From: Clostridia bacterium
GTDB taxonomy: Bacteria; Bacillota_A; Clostridia; Christensenellales; Aristaeellaceae
Direction of reading: 5' to 3'
Assembly (NCBI GenBank): GCA_017518705.1
Contig: JAFWUC010000053.1
Location: 8,883-72,882, forward strand
Length of the DNA: 64,000 nt
Below the pieces are notes generated by a model that worked only from the letters and a program-made list of their open reading frames with translations, was not told the origin of the DNA and ran no database searches. Positions 9,773-18,204 of this stretch are shown here, piece by piece. The position numbers and the translations under genes were made by a program. How positions within the stretch are numbered: position 1 is the first letter of the stretch; every line of letters begins with the position of its first letter.

Positions 9773-9801
9773 TTGACAAACCGCCGCCTTTTGGTTATCA
9801 T
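9773..9801 (+). promoter_or_regulatory. Promoter of uxaC-fumarase operon
   Basis: Perfect TTGACA (9773-9778), a 17-bp spacer and TATCAT (9796-9801). A leader of about 70 bases follows before the uxaC ATG. The leader has GC-rich inverted segments but no recognised riboswitch. Confidence 0.78.
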
Positions 9802-9878
9802 TTAGCATAGGATATTGGGCGGAAACTACGCGGCTTCGCCCACGATTCGCCGTCTGCCGCAACGGCTCAGGAGCTTTA

Positions 9879-11282
9879 ATGAGACAGTTCATGGACGAGG
9901 ATTTCCTGCTTTCCACCCCCACAGCCCGTACGCTGTACCACGAATACGCAGAGAAAATGCCCATAATAGACTACCACTGCCACCTTTCTCCAAAGGAGAT
10001 CGCGGAAAACAAACCTTTCAGAAACGTCACCCAGCTGTTCTTGGGCGGCGACCACTACAAGTGGCGCTTCATGGCTTCCCTGGGCGTTGACGACAAGTTC
10101 ATACGCGGTGACGGCGACGATTTTGAGAAATTCCGCCTGTACGCCAAGTGCATTTCCCTGGCCATCGGCAATCCCCTGTACCACTGGACGCACCTGGAAT
10201 TAAAGCGTGTGTTCGGCATCGACACCATACTTAACGAGTCCACGGCGCGGGAGATCTACGACCGCTGCAACGAGCTGCTGGCTACCCCCGACTTCCTGCC
10301 CCGCAAACTCATAGAGCGTTTTGACGTAAGAGTGGTGTGCACCACGGACGACCCCGCCGACACGCTGATCTACCACGAAAAGCTGGCTAAAGACACCTCC
10401 TTCCCCGTAAAGGTACTGCCCACCTTCCGCCCGGACAAGGCCGTGAAGATCAATCTGGAAGGCTTTGTGGACTATATTTCCCTGCTTTCCGACATGAGCG
10501 GCGTCAAGATCGCTTCCGCCGCGGACGTGCTTGCCGCGCTTTCCGCGCGCGCGGAGTACTTCCACGACCGGGGCTGCCGCATATCCGACCACGCGCTGGA
10601 CACCGTGCCTTTCGAAGAGGATTGCGAAGCGCGGGCCGAAGCCGCTTTCGCCAAGGCCATGCGCGGCGAAAAGCTGAGCGAGAGCGAGACCGACGCCTAC
10701 CGCACCTACATTATGATTGGGCTGGGCGACATCTATTCCAAACTCGGCTGGGCACAGCAGTACCACATGAACGCGCAGCGCAACAACAACACGCCCATAT
10801 ACAAAAAATACGGCGCGGACGTGGGCTTTGACTCCATCTCCGACGCGCCTATCAGCGGCAAGCTCTGCAAGCTTCTGGACGCCCAGGAGGTCAAAGGCGC
10901 GCTGCCCAGGACCATACTCTACACCCTGAATCCCGCCGCCAACTACATCCTCGGCACCGCCATAGGCAATTACCAGACCCAGGGCGGCATCGCCGGCAAG
11001 ATACAGTTCGGTTCCGCCTGGTGGTTCTGCGACCAGAAGGAAGGCATGTACGAGCACATGAAGACGCTGGCCGCGCTGGGTGCATTGAGCGCGTTCGTGG
11101 GTATGCTGACCGACAGCCGCTCCTTCGTGAGCTATCCCCGCCACGAGTATTTCCGCCGCATACTCTGCGACCTGCTGGGCCAGTGGGTGGAAAACGGCGA
11201 ATACCCCGCCGACATGCCCACGCTCAAGCTGATAGTTGAAAACATCTGCTACGGCAATGCCGCCAGCTATTTCAATTTCTGA
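9879..11282 (+). CDS. uxaC: Glucuronate/galacturonate isomerase
   Basis: UxaC interconverts D-glucuronate and D-fructuronate, or D-galacturonate and D-tagaturonate, the first step of hexuronate breakdown in the cytoplasm. The product has 467 residues, standard for the family. The metal-site motif DYHCHLSP (31-38) marks the amidohydrolase superfamily. The ribosome-binding site is CAGGAG, 8 bases before the ATG. The usual partners uxaA, uxaB, uxuA, uxuB, kdgK and kdgA are not in this window. Instead the stop codon overlaps the start of a fumarase subunit gene (TGATG). That pairing is uncommon. Confidence 0.96.
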   Translation: MRQFMDEDFLLSTPTARTLYHEYAEKMPIIDYHCHLSPKEIAENKPFRNVTQLFLGGDHYKWRFMASLGVDDKFIRGDGDDFEKFRLYAKCISLAIGNPLYHWTHLELKRVFGIDTILNESTAREIYDRCNELLATPDFLPRKLIERFDVRVVCTTDDPADTLIYHEKLAKDTSFPVKVLPTFRPDKAVKINLEGFVDYISLLSDMSGVKIASAADVLAALSARAEYFHDRGCRISDHALDTVPFEEDCEARAEAAFAKAMRGEKLSESETDAYRTYIMIGLGDIYSKLGWAQQYHMNAQRNNNTPIYKKYGADVGFDSISDAPISGKLCKLLDAQEVKGALPRTILYTLNPAANYILGTAIGNYQTQGGIAGKIQFGSAWWFCDQKEGMYEHMKTLAALGALSAFVGMLTDSRSFVSYPRHEYFRRILCDLLGQWVENGEYPADMPTLKLIVENICYGNAASYFNF

Positions 11283-12124
11283 TGATACGGGAAATACACT
11301 GCAAAACGATAACGGACACCCTGGAAAAGCTCATACTCCGCGCGGAGTATGAGCTTGATCCTGCTTTGGTGAAGTCAGTCGAGACCGCTTACGCCGAAGA
11401 AGACTGTCCCGCCGGGAAATACGCTCTTGGCCAGCTGCTGGAAAACTACGGTATCGCAAAACGGGAGCAGGTCGCCGTCTGCCAGGACACGGGCATGTGC
11501 GTGGTGTTCTTCGAACTTGGCCAGGACGCTCACATAAGCGGAGGCGCGTTTGAGGACGCCGTGAACGAGGGCGTGCGCCGGGCATACGCGGGGCTGCGGA
11601 AAAGCGTTGTAAAAGACCCGCTGTTTGACAGGCGCAACACCCTGGACAATACTCCCGCCGTGATCCATACCCGCGTCGTTCCGGGAGACAGGCTCACCGT
11701 GACCGTAGTCTGCAAGGGCTTTGGCAGCGAGAACATGTCCGCTATCAAAATGCTGCCTCCCTCCGCAGGGGAAGCGGGAGTGACGGATTTCGTGGTGGAT
11801 ACGGTCAGGCGCGCCGGAGCCAACCCCTGCCCGCCCATCATACTGGGCGTGGCGATAGGCGGCACTTTCGAGCAGGCGGCAGTATATGCCAAGCTCATGA
11901 CCGCCCGTCCGTTTGAAGAGGAAAACTCTGATCCTGCATACGCGCAGCTGGAAAAAAAGCTGCTGGATGCCATAAACTCGCTTGGCATAGGCGCGGCGGG
12001 CTTCGGCGGCAAAGCCACCTGCCTCAAGGTAAGCATCTGCGCGCTGCCCACCCATATCGCGGGAATGCCCGTGGCTGTGAACGTGTGCTGCCACGCTTCC
12101 CGCCATGCGAAGGCGGTGATCTGA
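11282..12124 (+). CDS. Class I fumarase/tartrate dehydratase, alpha subunit
   Basis: The 280-residue alpha subunit of a two-subunit, [4Fe-4S]-dependent hydro-lyase of the class I fumarase/L(+)-tartrate dehydratase (TtdA) family. It hydrates fumarate to malate or dehydrates a related hydroxy acid. The CQDTGM motif with Cys67, the NPCPP segment and the KATCLKV segment supply the three cysteine candidates for the cluster. Start and stop overlap both neighbours by one base (TGATG), so it is coupled to uxaC and to the beta subunit. Fumarase is the most likely activity by abundance of the family. The hexuronate context leaves a sugar-acid-derived hydroxy acid possible. Confidence 0.9.
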   Translation: MIREIHCKTITDTLEKLILRAEYELDPALVKSVETAYAEEDCPAGKYALGQLLENYGIAKREQVAVCQDTGMCVVFFELGQDAHISGGAFEDAVNEGVRRAYAGLRKSVVKDPLFDRRNTLDNTPAVIHTRVVPGDRLTVTVVCKGFGSENMSAIKMLPPSAGEAGVTDFVVDTVRRAGANPCPPIILGVAIGGTFEQAAVYAKLMTARPFEEENSDPAYAQLEKKLLDAINSLGIGAAGFGGKATCLKVSICALPTHIAGMPVAVNVCCHASRHAKAVI

Positions 12125-12654
12125 TGGAACTTAAACGGCTTTCCCTCCCGCTTTCAAACGAAGACATCCTCTCGCTGCGTGCCGGCGACTGCGTGCTTTT
12201 GAGCGGCACTGTCTACACCGCCCGGGACGCGGCGCACAAGCGCATAGTTGAAACGCTTGACAGGGGCAAAACACCGCCCATCGACCTCATTAACGCCGCC
12301 ATATACTACTGCGGGCCCGCGCCCGCGCCGGAAGGCTGGGTGATCGGCCCCGCCGGCCCCACCACTTCCTACCGCATGGACGCGTATACCCCCCGCCTTA
12401 TTGACGAGGGGCTCAGGGTAATGATAGGCAAGGGCCAGCGCTCGGAGGCAGTCATGGAGGTGATAAACGCGCATGCATGCGTGTATTTTGCCGCCGTGGG
12501 CGGCGCCGCGGCGCTGCTTTCGAAGCATATCACCGCCTGCGAGACAGTGGCTTATGAAGATCTGGGCGCGGAAGCGATAAGAAAGCTCACATTCAGCGAT
12601 TTTCCCCTCACCGTGGCGGCGGACTGCCATGGAGGCAGCATATACGCCCTTTGA
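12124..12654 (+). CDS. Class I fumarase/tartrate dehydratase, beta subunit
   Basis: The 176-residue beta subunit (TtdB/FumA C-terminal family) that completes the active site of the hydro-lyase. Conserved segments are LLSGTVYTARDAAHKR near the N-terminus, YYCGPAPA and GPTTSYRMD. The frame is open 39 bases further upstream, but the ATG at 12124 overlaps the alpha-subunit stop (TGATG) and begins at the normal family position. An intrinsic terminator follows, which ends the uxaC operon. Confidence 0.92.
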   Translation: MELKRLSLPLSNEDILSLRAGDCVLLSGTVYTARDAAHKRIVETLDRGKTPPIDLINAAIYYCGPAPAPEGWVIGPAGPTTSYRMDAYTPRLIDEGLRVMIGKGQRSEAVMEVINAHACVYFAAVGGAAALLSKHITACETVAYEDLGAEAIRKLTFSDFPLTVAADCHGGSIYAL

Positions 12655-12670
12655 TCTTCTGAATCAATTA

Positions 12671-12708
12671 AAAAACACAGAGCGCTCTTCGCGCCCTGTG
12701 TTTTTTTT
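12671..12708. terminator. Bidirectional intrinsic terminator
   Basis: AAAAACACAG and a GCGC block pair with GCGC and CTGTGTTTTT with one internal mismatch and a 5-base loop. Eight Ts follow on the plus side and a T-run lies on the minus side. It can end both the fumarase operon and the convergent udk. Confidence 0.88.
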
Positions 12709-12714
12709 GTACTG

Positions 12715-13329
12715 TCATTCCGCCTTGAAGCCCGCGTTTATGTATGCCGCCAGCATGTCGCTGATCTTCGCGTTTTTGCCGCCCCTTGCCACGATCACGT
12801 CCGCGTAATTCACGTAGGCGCGGATATATTTTTCATACATCGGCTTGACGGTGGAAAGATACTGGGCTTCGATGCCCGCGATATCGCGCCCGCGCTCCAC
12901 TATGTCGCGCTTTATGCGTCTGAGCAGGCAGATGTCCGGATCTACACTGATGTAGATCTTGAAATCCATCATGTCCCTGAGCCGCTCGTCGTGGAACGCG
13001 TGAATGCCCTCGATTATCACCGTTTCGGGCGGGTATATGAGCTCGTCCGGCAGATCTGCCCGGCAATGATGGGCGTAATCGTACGCCTTGCGGGTGATGG
13101 GCTTTCCTTCTTTAAGGCAGGTGATATCGTACAGAAGCTCGTCGTGCTCGAACACGCCGGGCTCGTCGTAGTTTATCTTGCTGCGTTCCTCAAAGGGAAG
13201 GTAAGCGTGGTCCCTGTAATAGGCGTCCTGATTCAGCATCAGCGTATTGCCTTTTAGTTTCTGCTGCAGTTCCTTTGCCAGAGTGCTCTTGCCCGAGCCG
13301 CTGGCGCCGCAGATGCCTATGATCAGCAT
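12715..13329 (-). CDS. udk: Uridine kinase
   Basis: Phosphorylates uridine or cytidine to the monophosphate in pyrimidine salvage. The product is 204 residues, of the P-loop PRK/uridine kinase family. Walker A GASGSGKST lies at residues 8-16, with a long conserved block NQDAYYRDHAYLPFEERSK after it and an IIEGIHAF strand typical of the family. The closest relatives include the atypical uridine kinases of clostridia, so substrate range is not certain. It overlaps the end of recN by 7 bases. It occupies the place where spoIVB and spo0A follow recN in many spore-formers. Confidence 0.85.
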   Translation of the reverse strand: MLIIGICGASGSGKSTLAKELQQKLKGNTLMLNQDAYYRDHAYLPFEERSKINYDEPGVFEHDELLYDITCLKEGKPITRKAYDYAHHCRADLPDELIYPPETVIIEGIHAFHDERLRDMMDFKIYISVDPDICLLRRIKRDIVERGRDIAGIEAQYLSTVKPMYEKYIRAYVNYADVIVARGGKNAKISDMLAAYINAGFKAE

Positions 13330-15023
13330 TTTCTCAGCTCCTTTTTTGTTTGTACCGCGCGGTCAAGCAGGACTCTGGCATGATTTACCGCACTTTCGTC
13401 GCTGCTCTCGCCGCCTATCAGCCGCGTGACTTCCTTAAGCCGCCCTTCATCGTCCAGCCGCCTGACCACGGATACCGTGCGCTCGCCCTCCTGGTGTTTC
13501 TCCACCATGAACTGCGTGTCTGAGAGCGCCGCTATCTGCGCAAGATGGGTCACGCAGATAACCTGTCTGTCCCCCGCCAGCAGCGCCAGCTTTTCGCCCA
13601 CGGTCTGGGCCATGCGCCCGGAAATGCCCGTGTCTATCTCGTCGAAAATCAGCGTCTCGATGCCGTCGCCCGATGCCAGCACCACCTTGAGTGCCAGCAT
13701 GAAACGGGACATTTCGCCGCCGGAAGCGATGTCCTTGAGCGGCTTCATCGGCTCGCCCGGGTTGGTAGAGATCACGAATTCCACTTCTTCCGCGCCGCGC
13801 GCGCAGGGCGGGATGGGCGTAAGCTGCACCTTGAGCACCGCTTTTTCCATGCCCAGGTCCTTAAGCTGCTCCATTATCGCTTTTTCAAGCCCTTTGGCTG
13901 CGGCACTGCGGGCAGCGGTAAGCTTCGATGCGGCCTGCTGCAGCGCTTTTTCGGCCTTTTCCACTTCCGCAGTCAATTCGTCCCGCCTGAAATCAATGTT
14001 AGCCAGCTCGTCCAGCTCTTCCTGGGCTTTCCGGGCATATTCGATCACGTCGCTTATCTCCGGACCGTATTTGCGCTTGAGCTTTTTGAGCTTCTCAAGC
14101 CTTTCGTACACCCTGTCCGCCTGTGCGGGATCGAACGAAAGCTCCTCGAAGGCGGTCTGCACCTCGTAGCCTATGTCCTTGACCTGGCTAAGCGCTTCCT
14201 CCAGCCTGTCCGAGAGGACCGCGTACTTTTCATCCAGGTCCGATATTTCGTTAAGGGCGTTGAGGGCGCGTTCCATGCTCTCCTGGGCGCTGATGCTCTT
14301 GCCGCCCAGATACAGCCTTTCGTACGCCGTACGCACGCTCTGGCTCAGTTTTTCGCTGTTCTCGAACAGCCGGCTCTGGCGCTCAAGTTCTTCCTCTTCA
14401 CCCTTTTTGAGCTTGGCGGACTTGATCTCCTTGAGCTGCATTTCCAGCGTGTCCTGCCTTTGGGACAGCGTCTTCTCGTCCTGGGAAAGCCGTTCCAGTT
14501 CCGCCTTCAGCCCGGAATATACGCCGTACGCCTCCTGGGTCTCGCCTTTCAGTGCAAGCAGTTCCTTGCCGCCGAAAGCGTCCAGGTATTCCATGTGCTC
14601 CCTTACGTTCAGAAGCCTCTGGTGCTCCTGCTGACCGTGCAGGTCTATGAGCAGCGAAGTGAACTCTTTGATCGTGTTTAGCGGCACCAGCGCGCCGTTC
14701 ACACGGCACAGGCTCTTGCCCTGGCTCGTGATCTCGCGGGTGATCTCGGCGTAGCCGTCGTCGTACTCGATCCCCATATCGTCCAGGAACTGTTTAGCCT
14801 TGCCGCACTCGCTGATGTCGAACAGCGCCCGCACCCGCGCTTTTTCCGTGCCGGCCCGGACCATTTCCCTGCCGCCTCGGTGCCCCAGCGCCAGGTTCAC
14901 GCTGTCCACGACTATACTTTTGCCCGCGCCGGTCTCACCGGTCAGCGCATTAAGCCCCCGCGTAAGTTCTATGCGGAGGCTGTCGATAAGAGCAATATTG
15001 TGAATGTCCAGTTCAAGCAGCAT
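13323..15023 (-). CDS. recN: DNA repair ATPase RecN
   Basis: RecN is an SMC-like ATPase recruited to double-strand breaks, promoting RecA-dependent repair. The product is 566 residues, the usual length. Walker A GETGAGKS is near residue 30, a long coiled coil fills about residues 150-370 and the ABC signature lies in the SGGEMSRFMLALK region, followed by the Walker B LIFDEID. It starts one base after argR ends and is therefore probably transcribed from the ArgR-regulated promoter region, as in other Bacillota. Confidence 0.97.
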   Translation of the reverse strand: MLLELDIHNIALIDSLRIELTRGLNALTGETGAGKSIVVDSVNLALGHRGGREMVRAGTEKARVRALFDISECGKAKQFLDDMGIEYDDGYAEITREITSQGKSLCRVNGALVPLNTIKEFTSLLIDLHGQQEHQRLLNVREHMEYLDAFGGKELLALKGETQEAYGVYSGLKAELERLSQDEKTLSQRQDTLEMQLKEIKSAKLKKGEEEELERQSRLFENSEKLSQSVRTAYERLYLGGKSISAQESMERALNALNEISDLDEKYAVLSDRLEEALSQVKDIGYEVQTAFEELSFDPAQADRVYERLEKLKKLKRKYGPEISDVIEYARKAQEELDELANIDFRRDELTAEVEKAEKALQQAASKLTAARSAAAKGLEKAIMEQLKDLGMEKAVLKVQLTPIPPCARGAEEVEFVISTNPGEPMKPLKDIASGGEMSRFMLALKVVLASGDGIETLIFDEIDTGISGRMAQTVGEKLALLAGDRQVICVTHLAQIAALSDTQFMVEKHQEGERTVSVVRRLDDEGRLKEVTRLIGGESSDESAVNHARVLLDRAVQTKKELRKC

Positions 15024-15024
15024 T

Positions 15025-15483
15025 TCAGAAGCGCTTTCCCGTAAGTTCCTTAAGGCGGGCCACCACGTCGTCGGTGTCCTCTATGTTTTTAACTATCGCC
15101 ACAACGGTGTTTTCCCCGGCGATCGTGCCGATTATTTCGGGCCAGCCCAAATTGTCTATGGCTTCGGCAGCGGTCTGCGCCGCGGCGGTAATGGTCTTGA
15201 GCACCACCAGGTTGCCCGCTCCGTTCACGCTGGTGACAGACTCGGAAAAAATGCGCAGATACCTGTCGCGGCCTTCGCTCTCCTCCGTGCCGCCGACAGC
15301 ATATTTATATGTACCGTGGTCAGTCGCGGTCTTTATAAGCTTTAATTCCCTTATATCCCTGGACACGGTAGCCTGGGTCACGTTTACGCCCGCCTCAGCC
15401 AGCGCTTTTGTGAGCCCTTCCTGAGTATCGATCTCCTTTTCGGCGATTATCTCAAGTATAAGGGCATGGCGTTTAACCTTCAT
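15025..15483 (-). CDS. argR: Arginine repressor
   Basis: ArgR/AhrC is a hexameric, L-arginine-responsive regulator that represses arginine biosynthesis and may activate catabolism. The 152 residues show an N-terminal winged helix (residues 1-70, including QATVSRDIRELKLIK). The C-terminal oligomerisation and arginine-binding domain has the GAGNLVVL strand and GTIAGENTVVAIV near the end. A GGAGG ribosome-binding site precedes the ATG. Its promoter carries two ARG-box-like palindromes spaced 21 bp between centres, indicating autoregulation. Its likely target argGH lies about 19 kb away in this window. Confidence 0.97.
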   Translation of the reverse strand: MKVKRHALILEIIAEKEIDTQEGLTKALAEAGVNVTQATVSRDIRELKLIKTATDHGTYKYAVGGTEESEGRDRYLRIFSESVTSVNGAGNLVVLKTITAAAQTAAEAIDNLGWPEIIGTIAGENTVVAIVKNIEDTDDVVARLKELTGKRF

Positions 15484-15508
15484 GATTTGCCTCCAGAATA
15501 TTCATTAC

Positions 15509-15544
15509 GGTATGATTATACATTATTTATACATTTTTATGCAA
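15509..15544 (-). promoter_or_regulatory. argR promoter with tandem ARG boxes
   Basis: On the minus strand TTGCAT (15539-15544), an 18-bp spacer and TATAAT (15515-15520) form a promoter. Two 14-mers resemble the ARG consensus TGNATWWWWATNCA: 15530-15543 matches 13 of 14 and 15509-15522 matches 12 of 14. Their centres are 21 bp apart, the classical spacing of paired ARG boxes, and each covers one promoter hexamer. This fits direct autorepression. Confidence 0.72.
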
Positions 15545-15556
15545 TATAAAACCGCG

Positions 15557-16360
15557 CTAAACGCCAAAATTAACATGCGCGGCGCATACCGTGTCCCGTA
15601 TGAGCTCCGGAGTGACGCTGTCCGTGCCGGCCCGGTTTTTAAGGTGCAGCAGGAATTCTATGTTGCCTTCCTGCCCCGTTATGGGCGAATAGTCCAGCCC
15701 CACGGGGCCAAAACCGTTATCCCTGCAGAAAACCACGATATCCGAAACCACCTTGATGTGGGTCTCCGGGTCTCTCACCACGCCCTTTTCCCCCACTTCC
15801 TCCTTTTGTGCCTCGAACTGCGGTTTTATAAGCGCCACGAAATCGGCGCCCGGAGCGAGCAGTCTGAATACCGGCGGAAGTATCGCCTTAAGCGAAATGA
15901 AGGATACGTCCGTGACGCCCATATCCAGGCTTTCGGGAATGTCCCCGGGCTTCAGCAGGCGGGCGTTGGTGCGCTCCATGACCCGCACCCTTTCGTCGTT
16001 CCTGAGCTTCCACGCCAGCAGATTATATCCCACGTCCACCGCGTAGACCCTTTTGGCGCCGCGGCTTAACAGCACCTGGGTGAACCCGCCCGTAGACGCG
16101 CCTATGTCGGCGCACACTTTATCAGCGGCTGAAATGTCGAACACCTTGAACGCCTTTTCCAGCTTATGCGCGCCCCGGCTGACCCAGGCATCCTGATCGC
16201 CTTTCAGCCTGAGAAGCGTTATGTCCTTTATCTTGTCGGACGGCTTTAACAGCTTCTGGGTACCGTACAGCGCCTTGCCCTCCATTATGAGAGCGGCGGC
16301 GATGTTCAGACTGTCCGCAAGCCCCGCCCTGACCAGCGCTTCGTCCGCCCGTTCAGCCAC
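15557..16360 (-). CDS. tlyA: TlyA-family rRNA 2'-O-methyltransferase
   Basis: TlyA methylates ribose 2'-OH groups on rRNA; some members are also described as hemolysins. The product is 267 residues. An N-terminal S4 RNA-binding domain covers about residues 1-60, followed by an FtsJ-like Rossmann fold with the SAM loop VCADIGASTGGFTQ. The start codon is GTG at 16358-16360, overlapping the dxs stop by 8 bases, with a strong AAAGGAGG upstream. It sits between dxs and argR, as in Bacillus (yqxC). The exact nucleotides methylated in this organism are unknown. Confidence 0.92.
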   Translation of the reverse strand: MAERADEALVRAGLADSLNIAAALIMEGKALYGTQKLLKPSDKIKDITLLRLKGDQDAWVSRGAHKLEKAFKVFDISAADKVCADIGASTGGFTQVLLSRGAKRVYAVDVGYNLLAWKLRNDERVRVMERTNARLLKPGDIPESLDMGVTDVSFISLKAILPPVFRLLAPGADFVALIKPQFEAQKEEVGEKGVVRDPETHIKVVSDIVVFCRDNGFGPVGLDYSPITGQEGNIEFLLHLKNRAGTDSVTPELIRDTVCAAHVNFGV

Positions 16361-18203
16361 GTTCGTCCTCCTTTACCGCAGCGCGGATCGCGTTTGCCGC
16401 GCTTTCCGCGTCCAGCCCGCACATCTTTTGCTGCTCCGCGACCGTCCCGGCGGGGATATACCTATCCGGCACGCACAGCAGGCTCACTTTGACTCCTTCA
16501 GGCGCGAGGGACGCGATCTCCTCGCCCAGACTGCCCGCGCGCACGCAGTCCTCCAGCACGAAAACGTGCCTATATCCGGCAAATACCCTGCCTAAAAGCG
16601 CCTCGTCTATAGGTTTTAAGAACCTGGCGTTCACTACGCCGCAGTCTATGCCGGAAACAGCCAGGAGACTCGCCGCCTCCCTCGCGGTCGCGAGCATCTT
16701 GCCGCAGGAAATGACGCACACGCCCTTCCCGCGCTTTTCCTCGTCCCATTCCCCGATTTTAAACCCGGCGGCGCCGCCGTCAGGCAGACATTTGGGGTAT
16801 TTGATCGCGAAAGGCGCATCAGCCTTCAGGCTCAGATCCAGCATCTGCTTAAGCTCCGCCATGCAGGAAGGCACGCACACGGTGAGCCCCGGCAGTCCCC
16901 TGAGAAGCGGCGTGTCAAACACGCCCTGGTGCGTCTCGCCGTCCGCGCCGCTTAATCCGCTTCTGTCTATAAGCAGCGTGACGGGCGCGCGGTTTAAGCA
17001 GATATTGACGTTTATCTGGTCGTAGGCGCGCTGCATGAACGTGGAATACAGCGCAAGATACGGTTTTAAGCCGTTTACAGCCATGCCCGCCGCCATGCCC
17101 GCGGCGTGGCCTTCCGCGATCCCCACGTCACAGCATTTGTCCGGATATGCATCTTTGAACGCAGCCAGGCCCGTCCCGTCCAGCATCGCGGCGGATACGG
17201 CGCAGATCCTGCGGTCGGTCTCGGCGTTTTTTATCAGCCAGTCGGAAATGGCTTTCCCGCAGGAGGGCTCACATTCGGCTTTTTTCGGCTGCCCTGTTGC
17301 CCTGTCAAACGGCCCTACGCCGTGGAATGCGCCAGGCGTCTTTTCGGCGGGAAGATAGCCTTTGCCCTTTTTCGTCACCACGTGCACGATCACAGGCACG
17401 TCATAAGTGAGCGCCCTCGAAAAGACCCTTTGCATTTCTTCGATGTCGTGGCCGTCTATGGGGCCCAGATACTCTATGCCCAGGCTCTCGAAAAACTGGT
17501 CGGATACGAACAGCACTTTGATCGCGTTCTTCACGCGGGTAAACAGTTTTTCCGTGGAGCTGCCGCCTTTGGGCAGCCTGTATATCAGCTTTTTGACGGT
17601 CTGCTTAAGCCCTCTGTAGCTCCCGCTCTGGCGCATGTGGGTCAGGTGCTTGGCCAGGGAACCCACGTTTTTTGAGATGCTCATCTCGTTGTCGTTGAGC
17701 ACGATCAGCATTTTCGCCTTGGCGAGCCCCGCGTCGTTCAGGGCTTCGTACACCATGCCGCCGGTGAGCGCGCCGTCCCCCAGCACAAGCGCGATGTTGT
17801 AGTTTTCGCCTTTCAGGTCCCGCGCCCGCGCCATGCCGATGGCCAGAGACACGGAGTCGCTGGCGTGTCCGCTGCTTACGACGTCGAACTCGCTTTCGTC
17901 CCTGCGGGGAAAGCCGCTCACTCCGCCCGCCCGGCGCAGCGTGTCAAAGCGCGCGTACCTTCCCGTCAGCAGCTTGTGGGCATAGCATTGGTGCCCCACG
18001 TCGAAGAGCAGCTTGTCCTTCGGAGCGTTCAGTACACTGTGCAGGGCGATGGTAAGCTCCACCGCCCCTAAATTGCTCGCCAGATGCCCGCCGTTTCGGG
18101 ACACCGTGTCTGTTATCTTTTCTCTTATCTCCCCCGCCAGCATCTGCTTGTCTTTCAAAGACAGGCTTTTGAGCTTAGCCGGGGTATCGATCTTTTCCAG
18201 CAT
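16353..18203 (-). CDS. dxs: 1-deoxy-D-xylulose-5-phosphate synthase
   Basis: Dxs condenses pyruvate and glyceraldehyde 3-phosphate to start the MEP isoprenoid pathway, using thiamine diphosphate. At 616 residues it is full length. The N-terminal GHQCYAHKLLTGR block, the ThDP/Mg-binding GDGALTGGMVYEALND and the transketolase-like pyrimidine and C-terminal domains are all present in order. The gene starts one base after ispA ends, so precursor and prenyl-chain synthesis are co-expressed. The other MEP genes are not in the window. Confidence 0.97.
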   Translation of the reverse strand: MLEKIDTPAKLKSLSLKDKQMLAGEIREKITDTVSRNGGHLASNLGAVELTIALHSVLNAPKDKLLFDVGHQCYAHKLLTGRYARFDTLRRAGGVSGFPRRDESEFDVVSSGHASDSVSLAIGMARARDLKGENYNIALVLGDGALTGGMVYEALNDAGLAKAKMLIVLNDNEMSISKNVGSLAKHLTHMRQSGSYRGLKQTVKKLIYRLPKGGSSTEKLFTRVKNAIKVLFVSDQFFESLGIEYLGPIDGHDIEEMQRVFSRALTYDVPVIVHVVTKKGKGYLPAEKTPGAFHGVGPFDRATGQPKKAECEPSCGKAISDWLIKNAETDRRICAVSAAMLDGTGLAAFKDAYPDKCCDVGIAEGHAAGMAAGMAVNGLKPYLALYSTFMQRAYDQINVNICLNRAPVTLLIDRSGLSGADGETHQGVFDTPLLRGLPGLTVCVPSCMAELKQMLDLSLKADAPFAIKYPKCLPDGGAAGFKIGEWDEEKRGKGVCVISCGKMLATAREAASLLAVSGIDCGVVNARFLKPIDEALLGRVFAGYRHVFVLEDCVRAGSLGEEIASLAPEGVKVSLLCVPDRYIPAGTVAEQQKMCGLDAESAANAIRAAVKEDERG

Positions 18204-18204
18204 G

